Positions 1-10,507 of a DNA stretch of 64,000 nt are shown one piece after another; the first letter of the stretch is position 1; each line of letters starts with the position of its first letter. The notes under the pieces are model-generated. The model saw only the letters and a program-made list of their open reading frames with translations, made no database searches and was not told the DNA's origin. Both the position numbers and the translations under genes were made by a program. This DNA is from Candidatus Tokpelaia sp. JSC085 (GTDB lineage Bacteria > Pseudomonadota > Alphaproteobacteria > Rhizobiales > Rhizobiaceae): the NCBI GenBank assembly GCA_003331005.1, contig QENC01000001.1:288001-352000 (forward strand). Reading direction: 5' to 3'.

Positions 1-99
1 ATCCGACGTATCAACAATCTCTTCCAGCTCAGCATTTTTCACAACACGTTTTGGCAAAGCTGTTCCGATACCACAAATTGCTGAGCGTATCATTTTCAT
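1..99 (-). CDS. fabH: Beta-ketoacyl-ACP synthase III, N-terminus only (cut by window edge)
   Basis: FabH condenses acetyl-CoA with malonyl-ACP to start type II fatty acid synthesis in the cytoplasm. Only the first 33 codons are present. The reading [20 protein letters not shown] followed by an [12 protein letters not shown] stretch is the typical FabH N-terminus (GxGxxLPxxxxxN then the DTSDEWI segment). Two in-frame ATGs, at 99 and 93, are possible starts. It lies downstream of plsX on the same strand with a 44-base gap, the usual plsX-fabH order. The catalytic Cys-His-Asn residues are outside the window. Confidence 0.9.
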   Translation of the reverse strand, partial: MKMIRSAICGIGTALPKRVVKNAELEEIVDTSD

Positions 100-143
100 C
101 CCTTGGAACACCCGCTGACTTAGGTTGCCTACTTCATCAGGAA

Positions 144-1193
144 CTATCCTGATCCGTCTTTAGATGCAGTAAAAATAGGCTTTTTCTCATGAAAATGACG
201 TAAATCAATGGCAATCTTATCAAGAAGCTCGTTCTTAATCATCTCATATCCGACATGCAAAGCAGATGCAAAACCTTCTGCATCTGTTCCTCCGTGGCTT
301 TTGACGACCACTCCATTTAATCCTAAAAGGACACCGCCATTAACCTTACGCGGATCAAGTCTCTGACGAAAATAGCGAAAAGCACCGGAGGACAAACAAT
401 AACCCAAGCGGGAAAAAATGGACTGGTGCATGGCTTTATTGAGGATTCTCGATACCTGCTGTACAGTACCCTCAGCGGTTTTTAAAGCAATATTACCAAC
501 AAACCCCTCTGTGACAACAACATCTACAGTCCCTTTTCCAATGTCATTGCCCTCAACAAACCCCTTATATTCGAGAACCTCGGATGGTATCGTTCTAAGA
601 AGATGGGCGGCCTTTCGTATCTCTTCAAGCCCCTTGACCTCCTCCACGCCAATATTCAGTAAACCAACACTTGGCTTTCTAATATGATAGAGCGCGCGAA
701 ACATTCCTGCTCCCATCACGGCAAAATCAACAAGTTGATTCGCATCAGCACCTATTGTTGCTCCAATATCAAGAACAATACTTTCTCCGTGTATGGTAGG
801 CCAGATGCCAGCAATACCTGGCCTTTCTGCTTCGGGAAGCATCCGTAGACAAAAATAGGACATAGCCATGAGAGCCCCGGTATTTCCTGCAGAAACACAG
901 GCATCAGCTTCCCCGCTTTTCACAGCATCAATAGCATGCCACATAGAGGACTTGCCGCGTCCGTTACGCAATGCCTGACTTGGTTTTTCATCCATTGCTG
1001 TTGCGGTTTCTGTCGCGTAAAAAGGACATGTAATCAGATTCGGATGTTGTTTCAGAATCGGTTCCACCTTGTTGGCGACTCCATAAAAAATCAACCGGAG
1101 ATTCGAATGGCACTTCAGAGCCAAAGCAGACCCTGCAATCGTAACTTCCGGACCCATATCACCGCCCATAGCATCAACTGCAATTGTGATCAC
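144..1193 (-). CDS. plsX: Phosphate acyltransferase PlsX
   Basis: PlsX converts acyl-ACP to acyl-phosphate, the acyl donor for PlsY in phosphatidic acid synthesis; it is a peripheral cytoplasmic-membrane enzyme. The 349-residue protein has the normal length. It opens with the diagnostic [15 protein letters not shown] segment and has the conserved [27 protein letters not shown] and [14 protein letters not shown] blocks and a C-terminal [14 protein letters not shown] motif. DUF177 lies upstream and fabH downstream on the same strand. The family is unambiguous. Confidence 0.97.
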   Translation of the reverse strand: MITIAVDAMGGDMGPEVTIAGSALALKCHSNLRLIFYGVANKVEPILKQHPNLITCPFYATETATAMDEKPSQALRNGRGKSSMWHAIDAVKSGEADACVSAGNTGALMAMSYFCLRMLPEAERPGIAGIWPTIHGESIVLDIGATIGADANQLVDFAVMGAGMFRALYHIRKPSVGLLNIGVEEVKGLEEIRKAAHLLRTIPSEVLEYKGFVEGNDIGKGTVDVVVTEGFVGNIALKTAEGTVQQVSRILNKAMHQSIFSRLGYCLSSGAFRYFRQRLDPRKVNGGVLLGLNGVVVKSHGGTDAEGFASALHVGYEMIKNELLDKIAIDLRHFHEKKPIFTASKDGSG

Positions 1194-1369
1194 AAAAATC
1201 TTCCTATTAAATTAATACTAATACACACCATTTTTGGCATCTTATAATCATTTAAAAAAGCGCGTGGGGAAAATCATGTTACTGTACGTACATACGCTAT
1301 GTCCAGGATCATTCCTGCTCTTTTAACCTTTTAACCGCTCAAGAATAGCGAAAGGTGAGCAGCGGCTAT

Positions 1370-1903
1370 CTACTCGGTCATCCTGAACGCCATCAGCGGT
1401 GTGAATAACGCATCAGGTTTGCGTGGATAAGGATCAATAGACAGCTCAAAAAATTCTTCAGCAACAGCACCGGCATCAATTTCATTTCCACGCAAAATAT
1501 CAAGTGTCTCCGGTCTTGTCCCGTCTTCAGAAAATCCTGACAGCTTGAAATCTTCAGGTACATAAATTACATCAACTGTCTGATTTACACAATTTTCCAA
1601 AGATTCGGCTGTTATAATGCATTTCTGTCTAATTAATGCCTTTATATATCCCTGTATCCTTCTGCCACGCTTTTTCCACGTTCCTATATGAAAACAAGCA
1701 AAAAAATCATCCACGGTAAGAAGACCATGGTTTTTAGCCAATTTGCAGCGTGTACGCTCATCGGCTTTCAAAGTAATATGGAAGCCCTTCAGCGGGACAC
1801 AGCGCACATCTACTGGATAAGAGAGCGCAAATTCCATCACGGATTTAGACTGAGAGAACATTATTTGCCTTGTCCTTTGGTCATTCTTCTGTTGATCATT
1901 CAT
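1370..1903 (-). CDS. DUF177 (YceD-family) protein
   Basis: A 177-residue member of the YceD/DUF177 family, small cytoplasmic proteins linked to 23S rRNA accumulation in other bacteria and plants. Family marks are the basic N-terminal third, the central VDVIYVPEDF segment and the acidic DAGAVAEEFFELSIDPYPRKPDA block, which matches the usual AL-D-YPR-P motif. In many alphaproteobacteria this gene precedes plsX-fabH, as here, and is divergent from bamE. The 176-base gap before plsX has no recognisable gene. The role is inferred from the family, not from catalytic residues. Confidence 0.85.
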   Translation of the reverse strand: MNDQQKNDQRTRQIMFSQSKSVMEFALSYPVDVRCVPLKGFHITLKADERTRCKLAKNHGLLTVDDFFACFHIGTWKKRGRRIQGYIKALIRQKCIITAESLENCVNQTVDVIYVPEDFKLSGFSEDGTRPETLDILRGNEIDAGAVAEEFFELSIDPYPRKPDALFTPLMAFRMTE

Positions 1904-2026
1904 AATATTTTAGATTGCTATTGTTAAAAAAAACACCGTCTGTCATATAAACTTCTTACAACAGCATAGGGGAGGGGGGTGAGATATGGACAAGATCAGC
2001 GCTCATTTGTACTCACTCATTAAACA

Positions 2027-2521
2027 GTGACAAAAGTTTTTTTACACCGAACAAAGATTAGGAACTTTTTGTTTTTTTGTTTTGCAATCACAGCAGCATC
2101 CTGTAGCAGGATAGGCGATGCTCTGAATACCAGCAAAACCTATAATGAAGGATATGTCATTGATATGGAGGCACTGGAAACGGTTCCAGTTGGATCAAGC
2201 AGAGAACAGGCTTTACTCGCCCTTGGCTCCCCTTCAGTGGTCGCCAGAGATGATGGAGAAGTGTTTTACTATATATCACAAACCCGTTATCGTAGTGCGC
2301 ACTTTATGAAGTCTCGGATTATTGATCGATGCATTTTAGCGCTCTACTTCAATAGCAAAGGACGTGTAAAAAAAATTGCTGATTACGGCTTACAGGACGG
2401 AAACCTGTTTGACTTTGTTTCTAGAACAACACCGACAGGTGGCAGAGAGCCATCTTTTTTGATTCAATTACTTAAAGGATCAACAGCGATGCCGGTTGGG
2501 TTGCAAACAACTTCTCGCTAA
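2027..2521 (+). CDS. bamE: Outer-membrane assembly lipoprotein BamE (SmpA/OmlA)
   Basis: BamE is an outer-membrane lipoprotein of the BAM complex, which folds beta-barrel proteins with BamA. The protein has a basic N-terminus, a hydrophobic stretch at residues about 12-24 and a lipobox-like AASC with the acylated Cys near residue 26. The SmpA/OmlA domain follows, with the pattern VPVGSSREQALLALGSPS and a later FYYISQTRYR strand. The start is GTG; no ATG fits the signal peptide. It is divergent from DUF177 and convergent with nusB. Its partner BamA is in the same window at 19409-21766. Confidence 0.88.
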   Translation: MTKVFLHRTKIRNFLFFCFAITAASCSRIGDALNTSKTYNEGYVIDMEALETVPVGSSREQALLALGSPSVVARDDGEVFYYISQTRYRSAHFMKSRIIDRCILALYFNSKGRVKKIADYGLQDGNLFDFVSRTTPTGGREPSFLIQLLKGSTAMPVGLQTTSR

Positions 2522-2574
2522 TTTTTTGCCTTGTAACTGTAACTATATCCTATCCGACCAGTTTTATGCGCTAG

Positions 2575-3051
2575 CTAGTGCTCTCTTAATTCTTTTGCTA
2601 AGCGATCAAGCAGTGCATTGACCAATTTTGGTTCTTCTGAAGAAGAGAAAAAGGCTTTGGCAATGTCAATATATTCTGAGAGAATCACAGCAACCGGAAC
2701 GGTTGTGCGATTTTTCAATTCCCATATCCCGGCGCGTAAAATAGCCCGTAAGGTTGAATCCAAACGCGATAGTGGCCAACTATCAGGCAATATACTCCGA
2801 ATCATTGGATCAAGTATTCTCTGTTCCGCAACAACACCTATAATGACCGCACGAAACCATTGGGCATCTGCTGATAGATACTGTTCTCCATCAATATTGT
2901 TCCCAAGTCGGAAAACTTCATATTCTTCCACAATTTCCACTATACTTGTTCCGGCAATATCCATTTGGTAAAGCGCCTGGACAGCAGCCAGTCGTGCCGC
3001 ACCACGCTTATTAGCCTGTCGGATTACTTTCCTAGGATGAGCCACTAACAT
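2575..3051 (-). CDS. nusB: Transcription antitermination factor NusB
   Basis: NusB pairs with NusE (S10) at boxA to support antitermination on rRNA operons. The 158-residue protein shows the [17 protein letters not shown]-terminal helix, the central [20 protein letters not shown] signature and the C-terminal [20 protein letters not shown] segment of the family. It is last in the run glyA-ribD-ribE-ribH-nusB, and its start overlaps the end of ribH by 7 bases, so the two are probably translationally coupled. Confidence 0.96.
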   Translation of the reverse strand: MLVAHPRKVIRQANKRGAARLAAVQALYQMDIAGTSIVEIVEEYEVFRLGNNIDGEQYLSADAQWFRAVIIGVVAEQRILDPMIRSILPDSWPLSRLDSTLRAILRAGIWELKNRTTVPVAVILSEYIDIAKAFFSSSEEPKLVNALLDRLAKELREH

Positions 3052-3497
3052 GCTCCAAACTTTTTCTTGATAGCAATCAATGTAAGCGCAGCTTTTACAG
3101 CAAAACCGCCTTTATTTTTTTTCGTCTCATCTACCCTTTCTCTAGCTTGTCTATCATTTTCAACAGTCAGAATCCCATTGCCAATGGCAAGGTTCTGGTC
3201 CACACTTAAGCTTGTTAAGCCTCGGCACGATTCATTAGCAACAATATCAAAATGATATGTTGCGCCACGCATGATACAACCCAATGCAACATAACCGTCA
3301 TAGTGAATCTGCCCTTTTGCAGCAAAGGCTATAACCGCTGGAATTTCAAGAGCTCCAGGCACAGTAACAATATCATACGTGACACCCGCTTTTCCAAGCT
3401 CTTTTTTTGCTCCTTTCAGCAAATCATCAGAATATTGTTCGTAAAAGCGAGCTTCAACAATTAGTAAGCGCAATTTATTTGAAAATTCCTGCTCCAT
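3045..3497 (-). CDS. ribH: 6,7-dimethyl-8-ribityllumazine synthase
   Basis: RibH condenses 5-amino-6-ribitylaminouracil with 3,4-dihydroxy-2-butanone 4-phosphate, the step before riboflavin synthase. Conserved parts are [12 protein letters not shown], the VPGALEIP loop, [12 protein letters not shown] with the catalytic His, and [10 protein letters not shown]. The ATG at 3497 is chosen over an in-frame upstream start because GGAGAG sits 6-8 bases before it; this gives 150 residues. ribE lies upstream and nusB overlaps downstream. Confidence 0.95.
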   Translation of the reverse strand: MEQEFSNKLRLLIVEARFYEQYSDDLLKGAKKELGKAGVTYDIVTVPGALEIPAVIAFAAKGQIHYDGYVALGCIMRGATYHFDIVANESCRGLTSLSVDQNLAIGNGILTVENDRQARERVDETKKNKGGFAVKAALTLIAIKKKFGAC

Positions 3498-3567
3498 AAA
3501 TGACTCTCCAAAAAAAGGCAATAGCGAAGGTCCCTATCTAAATTGCGCAGTCAATGGGAATATCCAG

Positions 3568-4194
3568 TTAGACTGCAGCTGCCTTTGCACATTCGATCAT
3601 ACGAGCAATGTAACGGGCAAGATAATCCACCTCAATATTAACAAGATCACCGACTTTGCATTCACCCCATGTTGTTACATCAAGCGTATGGCGGATCAAC
3701 AGCACATCCAAAACACTTCCGTTGACATGATTAACAGTTAATGACGTGCCATTAAGACATATAGAGCCTTTAGGCGCTATAAAAGGAATAAGATGATCCG
3801 GTACTTTTATCTCAAGACGACGCGCTTCACCCTCATCATGATCGAACTGGATTTCTGCTACGCCGTCAACATGACCGGAAACAAAATGACCACCCATTTC
3901 ATTGCCTAATTTGAGTGCACGCTCTAGATTAATGCGTGTGCCTGTACTCCAAAAGGAAAGAGTGCTTAACCGTAAGGTCTCTTCCCACGCTTCAACCTCA
4001 AACAGTTGCATATTAGCGTTTGCAACGGATTCTGACGGGGAAACAACAGTCAGACAAATACCAGAACAGGCTATTGATGCCCCGACTTCAATGCTTTCAG
4101 ATATATCACGAGAAGAAATAGATAGCCGTACACCTTTTTTTAATTTTCTGTACTCTTCAATAGTGCCGATGTCCGTAACAATACCCGTAAACAT
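3568..4194 (-). CDS. ribE: Riboflavin synthase alpha chain
   Basis: It dismutates two lumazines to riboflavin. The protein starts with the invariant MFTGIV and shows the internal two-fold repeat of the family: a first lumazine-binding domain with ACSGICLTV, and a second with GSICLNGTSLTVN. Starting at this ATG gives 208 residues. The ATG shares one base with the ribD TGA stop (TGATG), a classic coupling arrangement. A longer in-frame upstream extension would overlap ribD and add unconserved residues, so it was rejected. Confidence 0.95.
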   Translation of the reverse strand: MFTGIVTDIGTIEEYRKLKKGVRLSISSRDISESIEVGASIACSGICLTVVSPSESVANANMQLFEVEAWEETLRLSTLSFWSTGTRINLERALKLGNEMGGHFVSGHVDGVAEIQFDHDEGEARRLEIKVPDHLIPFIAPKGSICLNGTSLTVNHVNGSVLDVLLIRHTLDVTTWGECKVGDLVNIEVDYLARYIARMIECAKAAAV

Positions 4195-5330
4195 CACATA
4201 ACCTTTTTCCATTCTTGACAAAAATCTTCCCCAAATTGCTGGCACCGCACCTGCTGATATTCCTGAATTTTATGTCCAAAATCTGGTGCCTCATACCCTG
4301 CTTCATGACCAATAATGACTGGACTTTGGAACAAGATAAGCCTATCAACAAGGTTAGCGTTCCAAAAGGAGCAAGCTATTTGCGCCCCACCTTCAACCAG
4401 AAGTGAGTTGATTCCTGCTTGTCCTAATAGGAAGAGCAGATTCTGCAAATCGATACGACCCGCCTGTGTTCTACAAAAAAAGACAGAGCAACCCGCTGCT
4501 CTTAATGCCTCAATATTACCTGCAGATGCATCAGCATCGCAGATAACCCACACTGGGGCTTGCGCTGCCGTTTTGACAATCCTGCTGTTAAGAGGCAATC
4601 GTAACCAGCTATCCAGAATGATTCGAATGGGTGAACGCTTTTCCAGAGAGGGTAATCGGCAATCAAGCATTGGATCATCAGTAACTGCTGTACCAATCCC
4701 AACAAGAATAGCATCATTCTCAGCGCGCAATATATGAGCTTGTGCCTGTGAAACCACCCCACTCACTAAAATATTTCCTCTATCTATTCGGCCTATAAAA
4801 CCATCAGCCGAAATAGCCAGCTTCAATGTGACTTCAGGCCGTTGCATTTTTCTGATGCAGAGATAAGGGCCAAGGCTCTCCTCTGCCATGTCCGTCAGAA
4901 TATGCTCCACAACCTCAATCCCAGCCTGTCTCAACTGTGTTATACCCTTACCGTTAACACGCGGGTCAGGATCACAGGCTGCAACAACAACACGGGCAAC
5001 CCCAGAAGAAATCAATGCATCAGTACATGGCGGAGTCTGACCATAATGTGAACAAGGCTCAAGTGTCACATAGACCGTTGCATCCTGAGAAAGATCACTT
5101 GCGTCAATCAATGCTATAACCTCAGCATGTGGTCTACCACCTCTTGCTGTCACGCCACGCCCGACGATATAAGATCGTTGCCCATCATTACGTACAATTA
5201 GGGCCCCGACAGAAGGATTGTCTGCTGTTTGACCGATATGACGGTGTGCCAGCCGTATTGCTGCTGCCATAAACCGCTCGTCTTCAGATAGGAAACTGTG
5301 CAAGAAAGTTATCAAATCCCGACATTTCAT
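4194..5330 (-). CDS. ribD: Bifunctional pyrimidine deaminase/reductase RibD
   Basis: RibD performs the deamination and the ribityl reduction in riboflavin synthesis. The N-terminal zinc deaminase domain (residues about 17-150) has the HAE motif (GRPHAEVIAL) and PCSHYGQTPPC, giving the His/Glu/Cys/Cys zinc site. The C-terminal reductase domain has LKLAISADGFIG and LLVEGGAQIACSF. At 378 residues the length is normal. The start has only a weak ribosome binding site; an alternative is ATG at 5270. Related bacteria often have nrdR between glyA and ribD; here that 113-base gap is empty. Confidence 0.95.
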   Translation of the reverse strand: MKCRDLITFLHSFLSEDERFMAAAIRLAHRHIGQTADNPSVGALIVRNDGQRSYIVGRGVTARGGRPHAEVIALIDASDLSQDATVYVTLEPCSHYGQTPPCTDALISSGVARVVVAACDPDPRVNGKGITQLRQAGIEVVEHILTDMAEESLGPYLCIRKMQRPEVTLKLAISADGFIGRIDRGNILVSGVVSQAQAHILRAENDAILVGIGTAVTDDPMLDCRLPSLEKRSPIRIILDSWLRLPLNSRIVKTAAQAPVWVICDADASAGNIEALRAAGCSVFFCRTQAGRIDLQNLLFLLGQAGINSLLVEGGAQIACSFWNANLVDRLILFQSPVIIGHEAGYEAPDFGHKIQEYQQVRCQQFGEDFCQEWKKVM

Positions 5331-5443
5331 GAATGATGAAAATGCACAGCAATTTCGTCAATTCTCATGCTTTCGTAAGTCAGACAATCTCAACCGGACT
5401 CACGCTGAGGCCCAAGTCTACAATACTAGTATATTTTTTACTA

Positions 5444-6739
5444 TCAGTAGGAATATAATGGGAATCTATCTGTCAGGGACATGACCTTTTTACGGACCTG
5501 TTCCTCAATCAAGGTCTTACCCTTATCCGAATCAAAAGTTTTAAACCCATCCAGTACTTCAGCAATAAAAAGGCCAATTTCCTTGAATTCTTCTATACCG
5601 AAGCCACGTGTCGTACCGGCAGGCGTGCCAAATCTGATTCCAGATGTTACAAAAGGCCTTTCCGGATCAAAGGGAATACCGTTTTTATTACAAACAATAC
5701 CAGCGCGACAAAGAGTTGTAGCTGCACATTTACCTGTTATACCTTTTCTGCGCAGATCAACTACCATGAGGTGATTATCTGTACCACCAGAGACGATGTC
5801 TAGCCCACTATCCTGCAGGGTTTTGGCCAAGATTCGGGCATTGGTCACAACATTCTCTGCATATGTCTTAAACTCTGGCTGCAAAGCTTCACCGAATGCA
5901 ACGGCCTTTGCAGCAATGACATGCATCAATGGTCCACCTTGCAATCCAGGGAACACAGCAGAGTTCAGCTTTTGGGCAATCTCTTCATCATTCGTCAAAA
6001 TCATTCCGCCGCGCGGACCGCGCAGTGACTTATGAGTTGTCGTTGTTACAACATGGGCAAAGGGGAATGGCGAAGGATGCACACCCCCAGCTACTAAACC
6101 GGCGATATGGGCCATATCCACCATGAGCAAAGAACCGACCTCATCCGCAACATCGCGGAACATTTTCCAATCCCAAATGCGTGAGTAAGATGTCCCTCCA
6201 GAAACGATAAGCTTTGGCTTATGCTGACGAGCTAAAGCCAAAATTTGATCCAGATCAAGCATATTATCCTCACGACGCACACCATATGAAACAGCGTTAA
6301 ACCATTTACCTGACACGTTTACCGGTGCCCCATGCGTAAGGTGTCCACCCGCATTAAGATCGAGCCCCATAAATGTGTCACCGGGCTTGAGCAAGGCTAA
6401 AAAAACAGCTTGATTCATCTGACTTCCAGAATGTGGCTGGACGTTAGCAAAAGCACAGCCAAACAACTTTTTTGCGCGCTCAACAGCAAGTTCTTCAACC
6501 TCATCAACAAACTGACAACCACCATAATAGCGCTTATAGGGGTAGCCTTCGGCATATTTATTTGTCAAAATAGACCCTTGCGCTTCAAGAACAGCACGAG
6601 AAACGATGTTTTCAGAAGCAATGAGTTCCACCTCGTGGCGCTGACGCTCTAACTCACCTCGTATAGCCTGAAACACATCAGAATCAACGGACTTTAGATG
6701 ATTTGTGAAAAAACGCTCGGTCAGCATGCCTAGTGTCAT
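5444..6739 (-). CDS. glyA: Serine hydroxymethyltransferase
   Basis: A PLP enzyme that interconverts serine and glycine and charges tetrahydrofolate with one-carbon units. Seen are [13 protein letters not shown], the [15 protein letters not shown] block, [13 protein letters not shown], and the PLP lysine in [16 protein letters not shown]. The ATG at 6739 follows AGGA by about 8 bases and gives 431 residues, matching the family; in-frame starts at 6754 and 6784 would add a short unconserved tail. It is the first gene of the rib-nusB run and is divergent from argC. Confidence 0.96.
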   Translation of the reverse strand: MTLGMLTERFFTNHLKSVDSDVFQAIRGELERQRHEVELIASENIVSRAVLEAQGSILTNKYAEGYPYKRYYGGCQFVDEVEELAVERAKKLFGCAFANVQPHSGSQMNQAVFLALLKPGDTFMGLDLNAGGHLTHGAPVNVSGKWFNAVSYGVRREDNMLDLDQILALARQHKPKLIVSGGTSYSRIWDWKMFRDVADEVGSLLMVDMAHIAGLVAGGVHPSPFPFAHVVTTTTHKSLRGPRGGMILTNDEEIAQKLNSAVFPGLQGGPLMHVIAAKAVAFGEALQPEFKTYAENVVTNARILAKTLQDSGLDIVSGGTDNHLMVVDLRRKGITGKCAATTLCRAGIVCNKNGIPFDPERPFVTSGIRFGTPAGTTRGFGIEEFKEIGLFIAEVLDGFKTFDSDKGKTLIEEQVRKKVMSLTDRFPLYSY

Positions 6740-6925
6740 AGGATATTTCCTCATCCTCTCTCTTCCAACCTGTCTGTATGACATCAGTATACACTAATTT
6801 CTCATCAGGGTAGAATGCATATATCTCTGCTTTTATAAGCAGCTTTCAGTATAATTTTAGTTGTCTACAGAATTTCTTTCTTATAGAGTATATCAGCAAA
6901 TCACATTTTACCGGAATTGAGATTT

Positions 6926-7861
6926 ATGGTAAAGATTTTTGTTGATGGTGAATATGGAACGACAGGTTTACAGATTTGCAGTCGCCTAGCAAAGCGCAAC
7001 GATATTGAACTTCTTTCTCTATCGAAAACAGAGTACCGTAATACAGATTTACGCATAGATTTTCTGCGTGCAGCCGATATTGCCATTCTGTGTTTGCCTG
7101 ACAATGCAGCCCGAGAAGTCATACAATACCTTGAAGGATATGCAACACGGATTATTGATAGTTCAACCGCCAATAGGACTGCGCAAGGTTGGATTTATGG
7201 CTTTGCAGAACTAACAAAGGGTCAGAGAAAACAGATCATCTCCGCTCAGCGTGTCAGCAATCCAGGATGTTATCCGACAGGTGCGATCAGTCTTATTCGT
7301 CCACTCCGGGAAGCTGGGTTATTAGCAGATGATTATCCTATAACAATTAACGCCGTTTCTGGTTATACGGGAGGTGGTCATAAACTAACAACACGGATGG
7401 AAGATGCCTCCCATCCTGATGCGATTCATGCCAGCTATTTTCTTTATAACCTCACTATGAGACATAAACATATCCCAGAAATTATGGTTTACAGCCAGCT
7501 TTCCAAAGTGCCTGTCTTTACACCTGGAGTTGGACGGTTTCCGCAGGGAATGATTATTTGTGTACCACTTCACCTGAGGTTGATGGAGAGAAAAGCAGAT
7601 ATCTCGGCTATCCATGATATTTTTCGCACCCATTATGACGATCAGAATGTCATCGATATCGCATCGGAGGAAGATGTCTTATCCACTGAATGGATTCATG
7701 CAGAAGAACTCTCTCAGACTGACCAGATGAAATTGTATATCACTGGCAGCGATAAAGATCAGATTATTAATCTTGTTGCTGTACTAGACAATCTAGGTAA
7801 AGGAGCAGCAGGTGCAGCAATACAAAATCTTGATCTTATGCTAGGAAGCCTGAAAATATGA
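6926..7861 (+). CDS. argC: N-acetyl-gamma-glutamyl-phosphate reductase (type 2)
   Basis: ArgC reduces N-acetylglutamyl phosphate to the semialdehyde in arginine synthesis, using NADPH. The protein begins VKIFVDGEYGTTG (nucleotide-binding loop) and carries the catalytic Cys in VSNPGCYPTGAI. Further conserved parts are the SGYTGGG loop and the GRFPQGM segment. At 311 residues it fits the short type 2 branch. The ATG at 6926 is preferred to a TTG three codons upstream. The gene is complete, so at least this arginine step is retained. Confidence 0.95.
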   Translation: MVKIFVDGEYGTTGLQICSRLAKRNDIELLSLSKTEYRNTDLRIDFLRAADIAILCLPDNAAREVIQYLEGYATRIIDSSTANRTAQGWIYGFAELTKGQRKQIISAQRVSNPGCYPTGAISLIRPLREAGLLADDYPITINAVSGYTGGGHKLTTRMEDASHPDAIHASYFLYNLTMRHKHIPEIMVYSQLSKVPVFTPGVGRFPQGMIICVPLHLRLMERKADISAIHDIFRTHYDDQNVIDIASEEDVLSTEWIHAEELSQTDQMKLYITGSDKDQIINLVAVLDNLGKGAAGAAIQNLDLMLGSLKI

Positions 7862-7909
7862 AATTCATATGTATGAACGTGTTTAGAGCAGATCGCAATG
7901 CTTAAACAG

Positions 7910-8989
7910 CTAAGAAGGAAGCGGCAAAGCACCTTTAGTAGCAGTCCAGTGTACAACAGAATATGACAGAATAATCAGTGCAAAAACCTGATGTATAAGC
8001 CCCCAGACAAGTGGCACTTCAAGCAAAACAGTTATAATCCCGGTAATCATCTGCATGAAAACAAGAATTAAAAGAAACAGTGCCCGCCGTGCATGTTTCG
8101 TTTCCGGAAGATGTTTTGCCACATTTAATGCGTGAATAATTGCAAATGCTAGCAACAAATAGGCAAAAAAGCGATGGACAAATTGCACAGTTAGAACATT
8201 TTCAAAAAGATTTCTCCACAGCGGTTGTAAATGCAAGAGCCCATCAGGTATAAAATGGCCATCCATCATCGGCCAAGTAGTATAAACTCGGCCGGCATGC
8301 AATCCTGCTACCAATGCACCAAGATAAATCTGGAAAAAAGCAAGCACTACAAGCAATCCAGCAAAGCGTTGAATACTACGCACAACAGATTGTCCGGTAT
8401 GTTCCACCAGTCCACGTGCTAAAGCAAGAACTGCAGTTATAATCACACATCCCATCACAAGATGGATTGCCAATCTGTACTGGCTCACACGGACCAATTG
8501 GCTTCTTCCAAGTCCAGAAGTAACCATCCACCATCCTATGAAGCCCTGTAGGAAACATAGCAGCAAAATGCTAACCAAACGCCACTTCACCATCTTTTCA
8601 AGACGGCCTGTCAACCAAAAGAAAGTCATCGGCAAAGCGATGAGAAAACCGACTGCACGCGCCAACAGACGATGCACCCACTCCCACCAAAAAATATGCT
8701 TGAATTCAGCAAGAGTCATATTCGGGTTCAGATGCTGATACTGCGTAATCTGCTGGTATTTCAAAAATTCCTCGTCCCATTGATTCTGCCCATATGGTGG
8801 AATAATCCCGTGTATAGGTTGCCATTCTGTTATGGAAAGACCAGCTCCCATGATGCGGGTTATCCCACCAACAAGAACAATGACGATTAGCATCAGAAAA
8901 ACAATATAAAGCCAGTAGCGCACAAACCGCCGGTTTGCAAACCTTTGATCTGTAGAGCCTCTCCTGCTTCCATGTAGAAATGCTATCAT
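7910..8989 (-). CDS. ctaA: Heme A synthase (COX15/CtaA)
   Basis: An integral membrane protein that oxidises heme O to heme A for aa3-type cytochrome oxidase. The 359-residue sequence has about eight hydrophobic segments and the conserved heme-ligand histidines in [24 protein letters not shown] and LIHQVFAL. The N-terminal [19 protein letters not shown] motif is diagnostic. It is convergent with argC. Its presence implies aerobic respiration with an aa3-type oxidase. Confidence 0.96.
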   Translation of the reverse strand: MIAFLHGSRRGSTDQRFANRRFVRYWLYIVFLMLIVIVLVGGITRIMGAGLSITEWQPIHGIIPPYGQNQWDEEFLKYQQITQYQHLNPNMTLAEFKHIFWWEWVHRLLARAVGFLIALPMTFFWLTGRLEKMVKWRLVSILLLCFLQGFIGWWMVTSGLGRSQLVRVSQYRLAIHLVMGCVIITAVLALARGLVEHTGQSVVRSIQRFAGLLVVLAFFQIYLGALVAGLHAGRVYTTWPMMDGHFIPDGLLHLQPLWRNLFENVLTVQFVHRFFAYLLLAFAIIHALNVAKHLPETKHARRALFLLILVFMQMITGIITVLLEVPLVWGLIHQVFALIILSYSVVHWTATKGALPLPS

Positions 8990-9028
8990 AGCAGGATTCC
9001 TCTTTTTATCCGATCAACGTAAACTCTC

Positions 9029-10267
9029 TCACTCCGACAGGAGTCCATCTAGATGATATATATCATCACGGAACTGCACAGCCTCATCCCCTGTTGACCA
9101 GGCAGAAATATAGACGAAATGCAGCGGAATCGGATCCTTGACAGCAATCTGCGTATTCCGACGGGAACGAATCACCGCTTCCATCTTTACTCTGTCCCAT
9201 CCTGGGGTATTCTGCAATATCCACAGATTCAGATCACGGATATTTTGCACACGGACACACCCAGATGAGTCAAAACGCATGAAATTCTTGAAAAGAACCG
9301 GCAATGGCGTATCATGCATATAAACAGCATAGGTATTATAGAAATTTATTTTCGTCGAAGACATCGCATTGATCTTTCCGGGATCTTGCCGGAAGAGGAA
9401 ATTAACCGCTTCGTCCGTATACCAATTGATAGATCGAGGTGAAACCTCCCGTCCCTTGCTATCAAACAGGCGTATATTGTTCTCCGCTAGATAATCCTGA
9501 TTTCTTTGCATTAGCGGAATAACATCATTCCGGATAATAGATCTTGGAATCGTCCAAAATGGATTGAGAATGATCTCATGAATTTTAGAATCAAGAATTG
9601 GTGTTTGTCGGTCAATTTTGCCGACAATGGCAATATACCGCTGTCGCACCACATCATTTTGTACTGCTTCAACCTGCGCTGCTGGAATATTTACCATCAC
9701 AAAGCGGGTTTCCTTCGTTGTTTTAGCTACTATCTTATGGAGACGCTTTAGATTGATATCTAGCTGATTGAGCCGTATCTGTGCACTGACATTCATCGCA
9801 CGACAAGTGATCTTACCTACAACACCATCCGCAAGAAGGCCATGACGCAGCTGAAAATGTCGTACAGCCGCCTCGACATAACTGTCAAATGACAGTAACA
9901 TGCGTCCTTCACGGGCAAGGTCCCCTGAAACAAACAAACGACGACGCAACGCAGCAACAGTAGGATGAATCATACCAAGCCGTAATTCAGACTGACCAAA
10001 CATCACCATCGGCCAACCACCTGCAGTAACAATGGCATTATACCGAGCAATAGCTGTTTCAGTACAATCAACAGTCGTGAGGCTCAGAACAGGCTGCCCG
10101 GAAGAAATTGTTTTATTTCCAGGTGTTTGTAAATCAAATGGATCATCCCAACCTTTTCGGCTCACAAAAGTCGATGCAAGACCAAGTGATGCTACTATTC
10201 CTGAAAAACCAACTCCCATCAACGTTTTCAGGAAAAACCTACGATTTACAGCATGCGTTGTTTTCAT
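9029..10267 (-). CDS. L,D-transpeptidase with peptidoglycan-binding domain, Tat-type signal
   Basis: A probable YcbB-like peptidoglycan L,D-transpeptidase. The N-terminus has a twin-arginine-like motif NRRFFLKTL before a hydrophobic stretch, suggesting Tat export. A PG_binding_1-type domain (about residues 105-165, with FQLRHGLLADGVVGKIT) precedes the YkuD catalytic domain. The latter has the His-containing YMHDTP and the nucleophile motif RFDSSGCVRVQN, with Cys following SSG as in YcbB-type enzymes. Length is 412 residues. It probably makes 3-3 cross-links or attaches proteins to the wall; the sequence does not say which. Confidence 0.88.
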   Translation of the reverse strand: MKTTHAVNRRFFLKTLMGVGFSGIVASLGLASTFVSRKGWDDPFDLQTPGNKTISSGQPVLSLTTVDCTETAIARYNAIVTAGGWPMVMFGQSELRLGMIHPTVAALRRRLFVSGDLAREGRMLLSFDSYVEAAVRHFQLRHGLLADGVVGKITCRAMNVSAQIRLNQLDINLKRLHKIVAKTTKETRFVMVNIPAAQVEAVQNDVVRQRYIAIVGKIDRQTPILDSKIHEIILNPFWTIPRSIIRNDVIPLMQRNQDYLAENNIRLFDSKGREVSPRSINWYTDEAVNFLFRQDPGKINAMSSTKINFYNTYAVYMHDTPLPVLFKNFMRFDSSGCVRVQNIRDLNLWILQNTPGWDRVKMEAVIRSRRNTQIAVKDPIPLHFVYISAWSTGDEAVQFRDDIYHLDGLLSE

Positions 10268-10507
10268 TTCTTGTGAACCATCAACGACGAATTACTGGCT
10301 GGCCAGGAATATAAAACACCCAGCAGAATATCCAAGGGGACTTGGTCCTTTTTTTATTCTGAGAGAATTTAAGGAAGTAAGAACAAACAGTATACAATAC
10401 AATATGCCATGAGAAATCAAAAATGGTATTATGTTTTATTTTACGTTGCAATACAGATTGTACATCTTATATCCAGTGACGAAATAAAAACAGCGAGATA
10501 CCAAATA

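Noticed and set aside
1194..1369. Possible missing rpmF between DUF177 and plsX
   Set aside because: rpmF sits here in many bacteria, but in Hyphomicrobiales it is usually elsewhere, so absence is not informative.
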